From contig VZTJ01005702.1 of assembly GCA_013397795.1 (NCBI GenBank), forward strand, positions 570,925-634,924: 64,000 bases of DNA, written 5' to 3'. The position numbers were made by a program, and so were the translations under genes. Shown here one piece after another: positions 27,201 to 36,800 of this stretch (the stretch's first letter is position 1; the number at the start of each line of letters is the position of its first letter). The notes below the pieces were generated by a model. The model saw only the letters and a program-made list of their open reading frames with translations. It made no database searches and was not told the DNA's origin. This stretch comes from Orthonyx spaldingii (Eukaryota; Chordata; Aves; Passeriformes; Orthonychidae).

Positions 27201-30200
27201 ACTATGTAAAACTGGAACTTGTAGCAAAAGGAAATCTGGACTAGCTGGAAGGAAAAGATTCCTTGGATTTCAATACATTACTAAATAAAGCATCTTATTT
27301 GTGAATACTGTTAACTTTTCTTTAAATTTAAGCCATAACTTTCTAGTTTTGGTTCAGTTGCAGTAGTATTTTTAAGCTCCAAATATTAGTGGGAATCCTC
27401 TCAAATGTGACTCTCTGGGACATTTGGAAGTAGAATATACACAGTATATATTTTGTACCTATCTCTGCTACAAAAGAAAACAATGCAGTGTGCCAGAGAT
27501 CCAGCAGTCAAAACCCAGTTATGTGATTATACTGGTAAGGATATCCTTTCATATAAACCTTATCAATTGTTTTGGAGTTTTTTACTGAAAAATAGGACGG
27601 AGAGAAGGCCTCTTGCATTGCACAGTTGAGCATATGGCTTGATGGCTGCCTTATTGCAGATCTGGTATAAATTAGGATCTCTCTGGTTTTATATCTCTGT
27701 GAGAGTTCACTTACTACTTATATGGCAAGACAATTTTAAAAGTCACAGAATCATAGTTATTATTTAGGATAGCAAACATCTTTAAGGTCATTGAGTCTGA
27801 CTGGTAACCCAGCACTGCCAAGTCCACCACTAAGCCATGTTCCTAAGGGCCACTTCTACACATCTTTTAAATGCCTCCAGGGGATACCTTGTCCCGCTGG
27901 CCACACTATTGCTAATACAGAGGCATAAGAGAATGACAATGTAAATAACACTTAGCAGTGAGCCTCTGTTGCATTTTAGATTTGATTTCCAGACAGGCAG
28001 CTGTTTAAAAAGCTTAACAACTACTTTTTTCTTACATATTGTATTAGTAGAAATTATTTCTAAATGTCATGCTAAATTCATATTTGCTGACAAAATACAA
28101 AATTAGAATGACAGTATGACCTTTCTGAGCAAAAACTTTAGTGGCTAAACTGGGCTATTACTGTATCCCACTTGTCTGCACATAAAACAGGATTAACGTC
28201 CTTTTAGGAAATATATTAATTTGGACATATTTTAATACATTTCTGCTTAGAAACTCTTATTTAGTGTTTCAAGTGCCCCAGATGAGCTAGTTGACCGATT
28301 TAGGTTGAAATTAGCAGGTATTGTTTGCATGGAATTCCTCAGGCCATGCAGAATAATGATTATGATTCAAGTTTTTATTTTACTTTGGCAAAAAGAACTC
28401 TTTGCACAAATTATTTTAGGTTAAATTTAAGAATTATGTGTTATTGTGGCGGTTTGACCCCGACTGAATGCCAGCTGCTCACCAAAGCTGCTCCTTCCAC
28501 ACGTGGATAGAGGAGAGAGAATCCAACAGAAGGCTCATGAGTTAAGGACAGGGAGAAATCACTCACCAGTTACCAGCATGGGTAAAACAGACTCGACTTG
28601 GGGATATTAAATGAAATTATTGCCGAGCAAAATCAAAGCAGGATAATGAGAGGTAAAACAAACCTTTAAAACACCTTTCCTCCACTCCTTCTCCCTCCTT
28701 CCTAGCTCTACCTCCTGCAGTGCAAGAAGGCAAGGAATGGAGTTTACAGTCAGTTAATCACACATTCTTCTGCTGCTGCTCAGGGAGAGGAGTCCTTCCT
28801 CTGCTCCAGTGTGGGGTCCCTCCCACAGGACATAGTTCTCCATTAACTTCTCCAACATGAGTCCTTTCTGTTGGCTACAGTTCTTCATGAACTGCTCCAA
28901 GGTGGGTTACTGTTCTTGGGATGCAGTCCTGCAGGCACAGCCTGCTCCAGTGTAGGGCCCCACAGGGTGACAAGTCCTACCAGGAAACCTGCTCCAGTGT
29001 GGGCTCCTCTCCATGGGTCTGCAGGTACCTGCCAGGAGTCTGCTCCAGCACAGGCCTCCCATGGGTTCACAGCCTCCTCTAGGCATCGACCTGCTCTGGC
29101 ATGGGCTCCTCCACAGGCTGTGGGTGGATCTCTACATCCCTGTGATCCTCCATGGGCTGCAGGGGCACAGCTGCTTCACCATGGTCTGCACCACAGGCTG
29201 CAAGGGAATCTCAGCTCCAGGGCCTGAAGCATCTCCTCCCCTCCTCCCCTGATCTGGGTGGCTGCAGGGCTGTTGCTTTCACGTGTTCTCCACCCCGCTC
29301 TTCTCTGTGTAATAACTTGTTTCCTTCTCAAATCTGTTACCACAGAGGTGTTACTTCCATTCCTGGTTGGCGCAGCGTTGGCCAGTGGAGGGTCCGTCTA
29401 GGAGCCAGCTGGTGTTGGTTCTGTAGGACTTGGAGGAAGCTTCTGGCAGCTTCTCACAGAAGCCACCCCTGTAGCTCCCCTACTACCAAAAGCTTGCCAG
29501 GCAAACCCAACACAATTATGCAAAAATGTATGTGATATATCTGATACAGTAGGTTACAGAAAAAAATTCTTTATCATTTCAATTTGCTCTCAATTTTATG
29601 ACTGATCATAGCAAATAATAAGTATTTTGTAATAGCACCTTTCCAGATTAAAATGCTACGTCTAAATATTGCGTCTTTAAAGTTATAAAGGGAGAAATAC
29701 TTGGCTGCCGAAACACTGAGTAGATGCTGTGTTTCTAATTCATAAAAGGCTACACTCTGAATTTCACTTTCAGTAATGACAGCATGGTTTTCATAGATGA
29801 ATGATGTATTGAAAAGGGAAAGTCAAATGCTGCCTAATGACAAGAAAATCGAAGTGGATCTAAAAGAGTGAGAAAAAGACTTCAGATAGATTTGTAAATG
29901 TTCAAATATTTAATTTGAATGCCTTCCACTAAAGAGGTGGTGAGGGATTGCAAAACTGCATGACTCACTTGTATCCCAAACTTATTGTTGATAAGATTAG
30001 TGATTCTTTTTTTTTTTATTTCATGACAAACCCTGTCATTTACCTGAAATGCTACCTAATAGATTTTTTTCTGAGAATGTTTCTTAGCTTGTTGTTGGAT
30101 ATTCATAATGGGAAGTGTAGAATATTAATGTATATGTTTTGCCTACTAGTAAGCCAAAGTTTTCCAAACTTTCCTACATTTTTTTTCTAAAATAGTAATT

Positions 30201-33087
30201 TTGAGCTAGTGACTTCTGAAATTTGCTTTAACTTGAGTTTACAAAGTTGCTTTGATACCTCAGTTGACAGATGAGTGGTTCTCTTACTAGAATTCCAAAG
30301 GCCTGAGAAGGACTACAGTGGTGACTTAAACCCTAAATATATATATTGCTTGCTGAGCAGGAGTTGGTAAGCAGATTGGAAGGAGTGCATATATGATGAA
30401 GGTGGAGAGAAATTACATGAGTTGTGTAAGAATCACAGCAAATAGCCGTGGCCAGAAAGAGTACAAATTAGTAGATCTTTCCTGTGGCTCTAGAGGACAA
30501 CAGGATAGGTCTAACAAGGAAAGAGCAGTCTTTTGAGTCTCCTTTTAAGCTTTGTAGCAGGATAGATCTTGTTGTACCTCTGGGAGGATAGGCCTGTATC
30601 CTGATTCTTACCAGTAGCTGAAACCTGGTGGATTTAATTGCTCGGCAGCTTCGGATCCATACAGGATCAGCTCAGGTCAACTGATGCTGGTTTGCAATAT
30701 GTATTTATGTCTGCAAGCTGTTCTACGTTAGGGAAAAAGCTGGCAACTGTTACTTCTCAGGTGATCTGAGACATTTTTGCAACTTTCTAATACACACAAT
30801 CCAACTATGCACATATAAGTTCAACTTCTATCTGTAGAAAATAAATGCTGTATAATTTTAACACATATATCATGGACTGGTTTGGGCTGCTTGCTGTTGT
30901 TAGATTAATGAGTAGTGAGGAGCAAGTGAAAAATCTCTTGAGGAAAGTTGATACAGTAAATGTTCTAAAAAACAAAATATGAAAATCCTTATTTTGAAAA
31001 TCACATATAGGATAAAGTAGTCAGGAATACGTTAAAGCAATGAAAAATACCAACAATTAAAACATTGCCATGCTAATATAATTTCTTTTAAATGATATTT
31101 ATATAATAATTATATATTTTAAGTAGAAATACAATTTCAAAAAAGTAAGAACAAACCCACACTTTAAGTACTTGAAGTGCATTAGCAGCATTATACAAAT
31201 ACCTTGCTAACATCTGTGGCTGGGTGCAATTGTGTTTAATAGTATCGAAGTAAATACAGAATGTTTCTTAGGCTTACAGTTTCTTGAGGATGTTCCTTGG
31301 ATTTGAAGGATTAAGAGTTGCTTGTCACAGTAAAGGCCAGGGTTTTATAAAGCTGTGAGAGTACATGGTAGGAATCAGGATAAAAATCACACCCACAATT
31401 AGGCATATGAGACTAAGCCAGCAATGGCAGTAGTCATTACTTACTTACACTTTTTGAAGTTGTAAAAATTAACTGATGATGCAGCTCCTGGAAGTGTTAG
31501 CGATGAATGAAGCACTTGTCCTGAATTCACTGGCACTGCATTTTAAACTGGGTATCAGATGTTCATTTATTTTTATCTGTTTAAAGTAAGCAAATACCCA
31601 TTCTGTGAGATAGGCAAATATGGAGAGCTTCCAAACCTTTAGCTATAAACAGATTTTTCTTTATCCCTGCCAAGATGTATTCTTTCGCCTCCTGCTTTTT
31701 TCTGCTGTCTGTAATTACTGCAGTGCTCTAAAGCTGTATGATTAGTACCTTACTATTAGGAGGCAGTGCAAAGTGCAAAGCATGCAAATATTTATCACTT
31801 ACAAATCACAAGGTTTGCATCGCAACTGCATTAGATAGAAAGCTAGTAATTTAAGCACCGGTTTCTACAGCCTTTTCAGTTGCTTTTAAAATGTTTTGCA
31901 TGCTGTCATTCCATGCTGTATGATTCCTGGAGGATAATAATGTCTTTGTAACTGAAAGGTTTTGCACGTGTGCATGTAGAACTATATTTTTGTGGGTTAG
32001 TTTGCATGATAGCTGGAAATACTATTGTGTATTGAGCCAGCAATCACATTAGTGAGGTTTTTTCTAATTCAGACACTGTTTGCTTTGGCTAATGAGGCTG
32101 ATGCACCTACCAAAAGAAAAATTGCAGAAAAATCAGTCTGAATTTATAGATTGTTTGTGCCATGTGCAAAAGAAAAAAAAAGGCAAACAAAGCACTTCTC
32201 CTGGAGTTTTTCAATGTTCATAGTGGCACAGTGCACAGCTTTCAGATTTGATGGACATTTTGCATTAAAATTAACGCTTTAGAAATACTTAAATCACTAC
32301 TATATGATAACTTTATGGTTGGAATACAAGTTCTATGGGTTTCTTTTTTCAATGTGTTTTAATGACCTACAGGAACAAAACTCTGCATTTTCTAGATTCC
32401 TTGTAGTGATTTAGACAGACTTCTTGATTCATCCTTTCTCCTAACTAGATCTCCTTTTAACACACATACACACGCACACACGCGCACACACACACACACA
32501 CACTGCCCTGCCCCCAGCCTTTCCATAACCTGCTCCTGATTTATCATAGCTCCTTCAGGAGCTAATTGAGTTCCTCTGAGAAATAAATAAACTAAGTGGT
32601 ACAAACTGCATGACAGGAATGTGAGATTATGTTCCCAGCTTTCTTGAGAGACTGCAGCTGAAGCTAAACCTGCCTTTTTGGCAGCTACAGAGGATGATGG
32701 TTTTTGCCAATACTCTGTCTAGTAAGTTGGCTCAATAGCTTGCCAGCGTGGAGCCAGCAGAATTTGGATGGCAGGTAGCTGTGTTACTAGCTGTGCAGTG
32801 TGTGGGGTTTTCTTAAAGCAAGTGATCCATTAAATGTAAAGTAGAGGGACCCATATTTCACAAATCACATAATCGTAGGAGATGGTATAGATAATATGGG
32901 ATTGCTGTTGCCTTTCCTTTGGTATTTTTTTTTTTTCTCAAATGCTTGAAGAGATTTCTGAAATTTTGCTGATGTGCATGAGCACTTAAATGTAACCTGA
33001 TTCAATATCAAAACTTTTCAAATATGATTTCCAAGGGGAGAAGAAACATAACTGCATGTGTTTTCTTTCTACAGGGATGAATTGTAA
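3..33087 (+). CDS. PCMT1: PCMT1 gene, protein-L-isoaspartate(D-aspartate) O-methyltransferase (whole coding span, 8 exons)
   Basis: This cytosolic repair enzyme uses S-adenosylmethionine to methylate abnormal L-isoaspartyl and D-aspartyl residues in aged proteins, starting their return to normal aspartate. Splicing exons 1-7 from the ATG at 168 gives 227 residues, the usual vertebrate length. Seen in the product: the substrate-site segment TISAPHMHA with Ser60; SAM-binding motif [12 protein letters not shown] at residues 83-93; the acidic post-I loop VVGIDH with Asp110; motif [13 protein letters not shown] at 153-163; and motif [15 protein letters not shown] at 173-184. The product is near-identical to my memory of mammalian PCMT1. 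Two C-termini are encoded: RWK by reading through exon 7, and RDEL by splicing to 33075. The frame is also open upstream of the ATG to the window edge. The promoter lies outside the window. Confidence 0.97.
375..476 (+). repeat. Imperfect GTGTCCG/GTGTGTCCGG-type tandem repeat
   Basis: Repeated variants of GTGTCCG, GTGTGTCCGGG and GTGCGTG occur inside the CpG island of PCMT1 intron 1, with G runs of 5-7. On the minus strand it reads as a Thr/His/Pro-rich open frame that is not taken as coding. Confidence 0.7.
5265..5293. repeat. Perfect 13-bp inverted repeat with 3-base loop
   Basis: ATTTCCTATTATC, then CCA, then GATAATAGGAAAT: the two arms are exact reverse complements. It lies in PCMT1 intron 1. 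Confidence 0.9.
7326..7402 (+). repeat. ATT/ACT trinucleotide microsatellite
   Basis: About 25 units of TTA with ACT, GTT and GCT interruptions. It yields a poly-Leu frame on the plus strand, an artefact of the repeat. Confidence 0.9.
8110..8943 (+). mobile_element. CR1 LINE fragment with remnant of reverse transcriptase ORF and 3' UTR
   Basis: The plus frame shows [20 protein letters not shown], the conserved CR1 reverse-transcriptase block, followed by ECTLCKFLE. Where the catalytic region should continue, the sequence jumps to the CR1 3' part (TGGGCTGCATCAAAAGCAG; CCAGAGAAGGGCCATGAAG; CTGGAGAAGCAAAGGCTGCA). It ends in the usual 3' end CTTCCAACCCAAACCATTC. It is 5'-truncated, internally deleted and non-coding. 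Confidence 0.93.
12674..12738 (-). mobile_element. CR1 3'-end fragment, minus strand
   Basis: TATCACAGAAGGATTTGGGC, then TGGAAGGGACCTTTAAAGAT, then CCAACCCCTGCCATGG. This is the reverse complement of the CR1 3' end, severely 5'-truncated. Confidence 0.85.
12883..12987 (+). CDS. PCMT1: PCMT1 exon 2
   Basis: A 105-base exon after acceptor TTTATAG, ending at donor GTAAGA. It completes the split Lys codon and encodes residues 19-53, beginning [19 protein letters not shown] and ending MDSPQSI plus one base of Gly. Compared with my memory of human PCMT1 it has Cys for Ser after DR and Tyr for Cys before NPYMD. A CR1 tail lies about 145 bases upstream. Confidence 0.97.
12988..14133 (+). other. PCMT1: PCMT1 intron 2
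   Basis: AT-rich intron of 1146 bases with a run of 14 or more T near 13910. Open frames on both strands have no recognisable similarity. Nothing else is seen. Confidence 0.9.
14134..14165 (+). CDS. PCMT1: PCMT1 exon 3 (32 bases)
   Basis: A short exon between TTTTACAG and GTAAGC. It encodes [11 protein letters not shown], the segment carrying Ser60 of the substrate site. Phases agree on both sides: 1 base is carried in, and the exon ends on a codon boundary. Confidence 0.96.
14166..15883 (+). other. PCMT1: PCMT1 intron 3
   Basis: AT-rich intron of 1718 bases. It contains one old plus-strand CR1 3' fragment at about 14423-14600. A good polypyrimidine tract (TTTCTCTCTCTGTCTTCTCT) precedes exon 4. 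Confidence 0.88.
14423..14600 (+). mobile_element. Old CR1 3' fragment, plus strand
   Basis: GGAGGGTAGTTAAGCACTGA followed by AACAGGCTG matches the CR1 'gagggtggtgaggcactggaacagg' region. The end TCTTTCCAATGTAAATTACT followed by CTGTAATT matches the CR1 terminus. The middle is strongly diverged. Confidence 0.65.
15884..15988 (+). CDS. PCMT1: PCMT1 exon 4, SAM-binding motif I
   Basis: Exactly 35 codons between acceptor CTCTTAG and donor GTGAGT. It begins [18 protein letters not shown] and continues with [17 protein letters not shown], the glycine-rich motif I of class I methyltransferases. Confidence 0.97.
15989..19219 (+). other. PCMT1: PCMT1 intron 4
   Basis: 3231 bases of AT-rich intron. 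No repeat, RNA gene or exon-like segment was recognised. Confidence 0.85.
19220..19340 (+). CDS. PCMT1: PCMT1 exon 5
   Basis: 121 bases between TATTCCAG and GTGAGC. It encodes residues 100-139 plus one base, starting [19 protein letters not shown]. It holds the acidic residue after strand 2 (GID, Asp110) expected to contact the SAM ribose. Residue 120 is Ile, a site with a common Ile/Val polymorphism in human PCMT1. Confidence 0.97.
19341..22751 (+). other. PCMT1: PCMT1 intron 5
   Basis: 3411 bases. It has a T/TTTG-rich simple stretch at about 20000-20067 and otherwise unremarkable AT-rich sequence. Confidence 0.85.
22752..22837 (+). CDS. PCMT1: PCMT1 exon 6, motif II
   Basis: 86 bases between TTCTTGCAG and GTAAGC. 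It encodes [17 protein letters not shown] and [12 protein letters not shown], which includes methyltransferase motif II. The first codon is shared with exon 5; the exon ends in phase 0. Confidence 0.97.
22838..24418 (+). other. PCMT1: PCMT1 intron 6
   Basis: 1581 bases. A T/G-biased stretch at 23508-23640 opens frames in several phases that I treat as low-complexity artefacts. No other element is recognised. Confidence 0.85.
24419..24598 (+). CDS. PCMT1: PCMT1 exon 7, motif III and RWK C-terminus; internal donor for the RDEL form
   Basis: The acceptor is GTTCTAG. It encodes [16 protein letters not shown] (motif III) through [10 protein letters not shown] and stops at TGA 24596-24598. The codons TCC AGG TGG contain CCAG|GTGGAA, a usable 5' splice site after 24588. 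Reading through gives the RWK isoform; splicing there joins the exon at 33075 to give RDEL. The same two-isoform arrangement is known in mammals. Confidence 0.96.
24599..24995 (+). other. PCMT1: PCMT1 3' UTR of the RWK isoform
   Basis: Non-coding sequence after the TGA, AT-rich. A canonical AATAAA lies at 24972-24977, followed within 30 bases by TGT-rich sequence (TTTTGTCCTGTAAG and GGTGTTCG), a plausible cleavage region. The exact end is inferred. Confidence 0.7.
24972..24977 (+). terminator. Polyadenylation signal of PCMT1 (RWK isoform)
   Basis: AATAAA about 375 bases after the RWK stop, followed by a T/G-rich region. Confidence 0.65.
27743..27905 (-). mobile_element. CR1 fragment, minus strand
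   Basis: It begins TCACAGAATCATAG. It contains CACTGCCAAGTCCACCACTA followed by AGCCATGT, then CATCTTTTAAATGCCTCCAG, typical of one CR1 subfamily read from its 3' end. It is diverged and truncated. Confidence 0.8.
28445..29514 (-). mobile_element. Solo LTR of an avian endogenous retrovirus (ERVL-like), antisense in PCMT1 intron 7
   Basis: The element is bounded by TG...CA (TGTGGCGGTTTGACC to GGCAAACCCAACACA). It is flanked by GTTAT (28440-28444) and ATTAT (29515-29519), an imperfect 5-bp target duplication suggesting an ERVL-type insertion. The minus strand is taken as sense because the family's polyadenylation region (GGCAATAATTT here, mutated from AATAAA) and usual TGTGTTGGGTTTGC start read that way. 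It contains about seven diverged roughly 48-bp repeats (28801-29130). No gag, pol or env remains. The class is inferred from target-site length and memory of the family. Confidence 0.85.
32459..32503 (+). repeat. CA dinucleotide microsatellite
   Basis: About 22 CA/CG/TA units, nearly pure (CA)n at its right end. Likely polymorphic. Confidence 0.9.
33075..33087 (+). CDS. PCMT1: PCMT1 alternative terminal exon encoding the RDEL tail
   Basis: The acceptor TTTCTACAG (AG at 33073-33074) is followed by G GAT GAA TTG TAA. Joined to base 24588 it reads S-R-D-E-L-stop in frame. This matches mammalian PCMT1 isoform II, whose RDEL end resembles an ER-retrieval KDEL signal. The intron would be 8486 bases and contains a solo LTR and a CR1 fragment. 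Because so few coding bases are involved, the call rests on the exact acceptor, phase and tail together. Confidence 0.9.
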
Positions 33088-33885
33088 AAGCTACATCATC
33101 TTGACCCAAACATAGTGTTACAGTGGACTGTTCATCTCCAGTTCTAAAAGCTTTTTGAAAACCAACAGCATTGCAGCTTGTTTTGGACTTCGTTATACTG
33201 TTGTTATCAGCATGGAAAAGCGTGGTGTTTGTTTTATTTTTTTAGATGCTCAAGGCAAATCTGATAAAGAAATGGCAGAAAGTTTTATGTGGGCATTGTT
33301 TTATTTAACATGCCTTTATTTCACTTTCATCTGTTCAAAGTGAATTTCTGCAAAACTGCAGATAAAGACCTGTAGCTTGTGAACTCTAATTTTGATGGGG
33401 GAACTTGAACACTCACTTCTCTTGGCTCCTGTGTCCCTTGGTAAAACTGCTTCTGTGCACCTTACGACACTACGTAGGTAATACCAGGTTTTCTGTGTTC
33501 CAATGTCTGCTAGATGCTACTAAAAGGAGATGAACTTCCTTTCTAAGCTTTTGACATGGTGTCATAGACTAGCATGTAGTAGATACAATCAGCTGCTTTT
33601 TTTACCTTAAAACCAGGCATTTGTATATATTAAATTTCAAGACATCAGAGGTGGGTAGCCACTCTTATCAAACATCGCTGTTCAAGCTGGACATAGCAGA
33701 CATGGTTTTCCCTTTCCTTTGAAAATTGATTAATGGAATCTTGAAATTCTGTTTTGGTTTATAACTCAGTGCTGGTGTGATACACATGGATCTAACTCCA
33801 TAAATGGGAGATGAGGTGTGTTCCAATCACTGAATAATTTATGCAATGCTGCTTTGCCAAATAAAGTTAAAAGCAAAAGGGGGTT
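33088..33885 (+). other. PCMT1: PCMT1 3' UTR of the RDEL isoform
   Basis: About 800 bases from the RDEL stop to a polyadenylation signal AATAAA at 33860-33865. The signal is followed by GT-rich sequence (GGGGGTTGTGTGCTTGTGTGG), typical of a downstream element. The length resembles the mammalian PCMT1 last exon. Short ORFs inside are not thought to be genes. Confidence 0.75.
33860..33865 (+). terminator. Polyadenylation signal of PCMT1 (RDEL isoform)
   Basis: AATAAA followed 20-30 bases later by GGGGGTTGTGTGCTTGTGTG. Confidence 0.75.
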
Positions 33886-36800
33886 GTGTGCTTGTGTGGA
33901 AGATTAGGATGAGTATGTAGGGTATGTAGTCTGAGATATGGATTGCTAGGTTCTTTATAAAAAACCAAAATCCCCTTTGGTTCTAAAAGAAAGTTGCTTT
34001 TGGCAAAGCCATTTGCTGTATTAACATTCTTATTTTTAAAACTGTAGGCACCCAGGAAAAATTATGGCTTTTTAGAAAGTGAATTGCTGTAAAAGGAACA
34101 CTGCATGCATGCATGCAGAATCCTGGACTCCTAAGTATAGATAGATGTACTTCTTCAGTTTTCATATAGAAGAATAGTTGGAAGGATATAAACCTTTTTT
34201 TCTGCCCTGAGTTTTCTGTTTTGGTACTGTAAAATGTCAACAGCAAATTGTGAAGCCGTACAGTAAGGTGGGCTGTTTTGGGAAAGGGGGCAAGTGTGTC
34301 TTCAATCATCTTGCTCAGATTTGAGCAACCAGGAATTCAAGTATACAGCATATTGTCATTATTTTCTCTCTCTCTTTTTTTTTTTTTTATGATAGGAAAG
34401 ATTATAGAATAAAACAACCCATAGTGATCACTCCAAAAAAACTCAAAACAACTTTTTATGGTGGAAGAGGAACAATTTTTTGATAGGTTTAGTCCCTGGA
34501 AGTATAAAGGTTAAAATTCAAAGGCCTCTGAACATGGAAAAGGAACATAACCTGTTTTAAATAACCTGCCTTTTGAAGGCCAGCCCCATTTTATTCCTCT
34601 GTAAGAGATATTATATGACTTAATTTATTTACGTGTTTGGAAGTTAATGTACCACCTCCTGATCTGAATGCAGCCTGGGAGCACATGCACAAGATTAATT
34701 TTATAAAGAAATTAATATAGCGTGTATTCTAGAAAATACAATCCAGAAAAATCCACTTGCGTCTGACAAATTTGTACTAACCCACAATCAACTGTGACTA
34801 GTTCTTGGTGTTGAAGTGAAATATCTTAACTGATGCATGCTAACGTTCAACCTTTTGGTCGCTGTATCTTTCAGTTTGAGTTCCACTTTATTTACATCTT
34901 CTCACTAATTTAATCAGTTAAATGAAAGATATGAGCTCAACTGTATCCAAATTCCTGTCTCTGGACACAGTGTAATAAGCTAGCCTGACCTGGAAGTGGT
35001 GTTAAAGCTGAGACCAGATGACAACGTCCTGGGGGAGAACCACTTCAGGAGGTGTAAGGCTTCAGGGACCAAGGCTGGTGGGAGTAGTGCACCCATTCTA
35101 CTGAAGGGGTTGATAATAGTCAAGGCACTCGGACAGAAAGGAGTATCCAGGAGTAGCATTTAGGGGATGGAAAATGGAAACTTCTCCATGATGGAGCAAT
35201 GGTTCTGAAGTAAAAACTTGGAGACAAGGACAAGTTGAAATGCAGAAGACTTGAAGAGCTTGAATAAATGCTGTGTGAACTGTCTGAATTGCAACTTTGC
35301 CAAATAAAACAAATTGAGAGGAAGCTGTATCTAGGTGTCTGTCTGATTTTTGTGGTTGGTTTTGTTGGTTTTTTAACCTTCAACAGAATTTCGCGTGTCC
35401 AAAAAGAAAACATGTATAAAAATACTGGTTTGCTAACTGACCAGAACTATATTTCTATTTTCAGTCAGTCAATGTATTGCAGCAGTTACAAAGCCTGTTA
35501 CTACTACCTGAAATGTAAGTGGAGTTTTTTGTGGCTGTTTGAAATTTCTCTTAGATCACATCTGTGTATTTTGGTGAACAGGCTCTGTCCACAGTTCTGT
35601 CTGCTGTCCATAGTTGAATCCAGCTACCTTGGAGAGTGTGATTTGCCACTTGCAAGGATTAAAGTTTTATCTTTTTATAAGAGATGCAGGCATGTTTCAC
35701 TGGGCTGTTACTATCATCTCTAAGCCAGAACAGCTTGGGAGAATGGATTGCCTGAACTGCTGAGTTGCTTATCCAGTTGTGGGTTCTCCACAGAGGAGTT
35801 TGATGTGCCATATGGAAGATTTCTGTTTATGTAGCAGGAATGATCTGCTTATTTACTTTTTCCATTCAGACTGGTCAGCTGGCTTGAGGCCACAGAGCCC
35901 GTAACATGACTTTTTTTCTGGAGGGAAACCAGCACACAGTGCGCGTGCACCAGTACTGCTGATGAAGCCACCTGGATGATTCCTGAAATGTTTTGTAGTC
36001 ATCAAGTTTGAAACAGGCAATAATGCCTAGGGCCAGGGGGGCTCTACGTGGTAGGCTCTGGAGCTTCCAGCTGGCAGCAGTTCTCTCCACATGTGCAGTG
36101 TTTTTGTGACAGGGTGACAAGCTCTAGGATTTTTTGAGTGTGGAGGGACTGTGGAATTAATCATCAGCACAAAGAGGTAAAGTAAAATACTCAGAGGAAA
36201 ATTCTGAAATAGTACTCTCCTTCCTGCCAAGAAGAAGGGTGTTAACCCATTCTTACAGTAGCAGTGTTTTCTTCCTTTTACTTATTAGTGTGCCCTAGGT
36301 TGAGCTGCTTTTGATTTAAATGCAGTTTGCAGAAGGAGGAGGACATGAGAGAATTTCTTCTTAATTTTGACATGATACGAAGGATGAGTAATGCAAACCA
36401 TGCTCATGATTTGTAACTTTGGTTCTATTTAGCTGGTTTTGAACATACTAGGATGCAGTTCAAAAGATGAATAATTCTAGTTACCTTTATGGAACCCTTG
36501 ATCCCTGTACCAAGAAATGTGGAAGAGGTATTCTGCTGAAATGAATGAGGAGTGGTCCTGGTTCAGAAAAAGAGCAGATGGTGAGGTCACACAAGCACAT
36601 TGTGCGGAACCAAACAAAAAAAATCAGAGGGAAAGTGTTGCCCCAAAGATGGCATGTGCACAGGGGCAACATGCAGGAGATGCAGGAGATGATGAGGTAG
36701 TCTGCATTTCAGGATATTCAGACTTCATAGATCAGGCATGGTAAATTAGAGTTTAAGTACTGTGGTATACACTAGATGGATTCAAGCATGGGATTTAAGT

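Larger units (their letters stand above)
24996..33074 (+). other. PCMT1: PCMT1 intron 7 (isoform-specific; removed only in the RDEL transcript)
   Basis: The full intron begins at 24589, inside the exon-7 readthrough. It contains a CR1 fragment (27743-27905), a 1070-bp antisense solo LTR (28445-29514) and a CA microsatellite (32459-32503). The remainder is AT-rich sequence without recognisable genes. Confidence 0.85.

Noticed and set aside
28871..29535. Open frames of 79-127 codons rich in Pro/Ser/His
   Set aside because: They are inside the solo LTR and follow its roughly 48-bp repeats. LTRs do not code for host proteins here.
32392..32604. Cys/Val-rich minus-strand open frame
   Set aside because: Produced by the CA microsatellite at 32459-32503.
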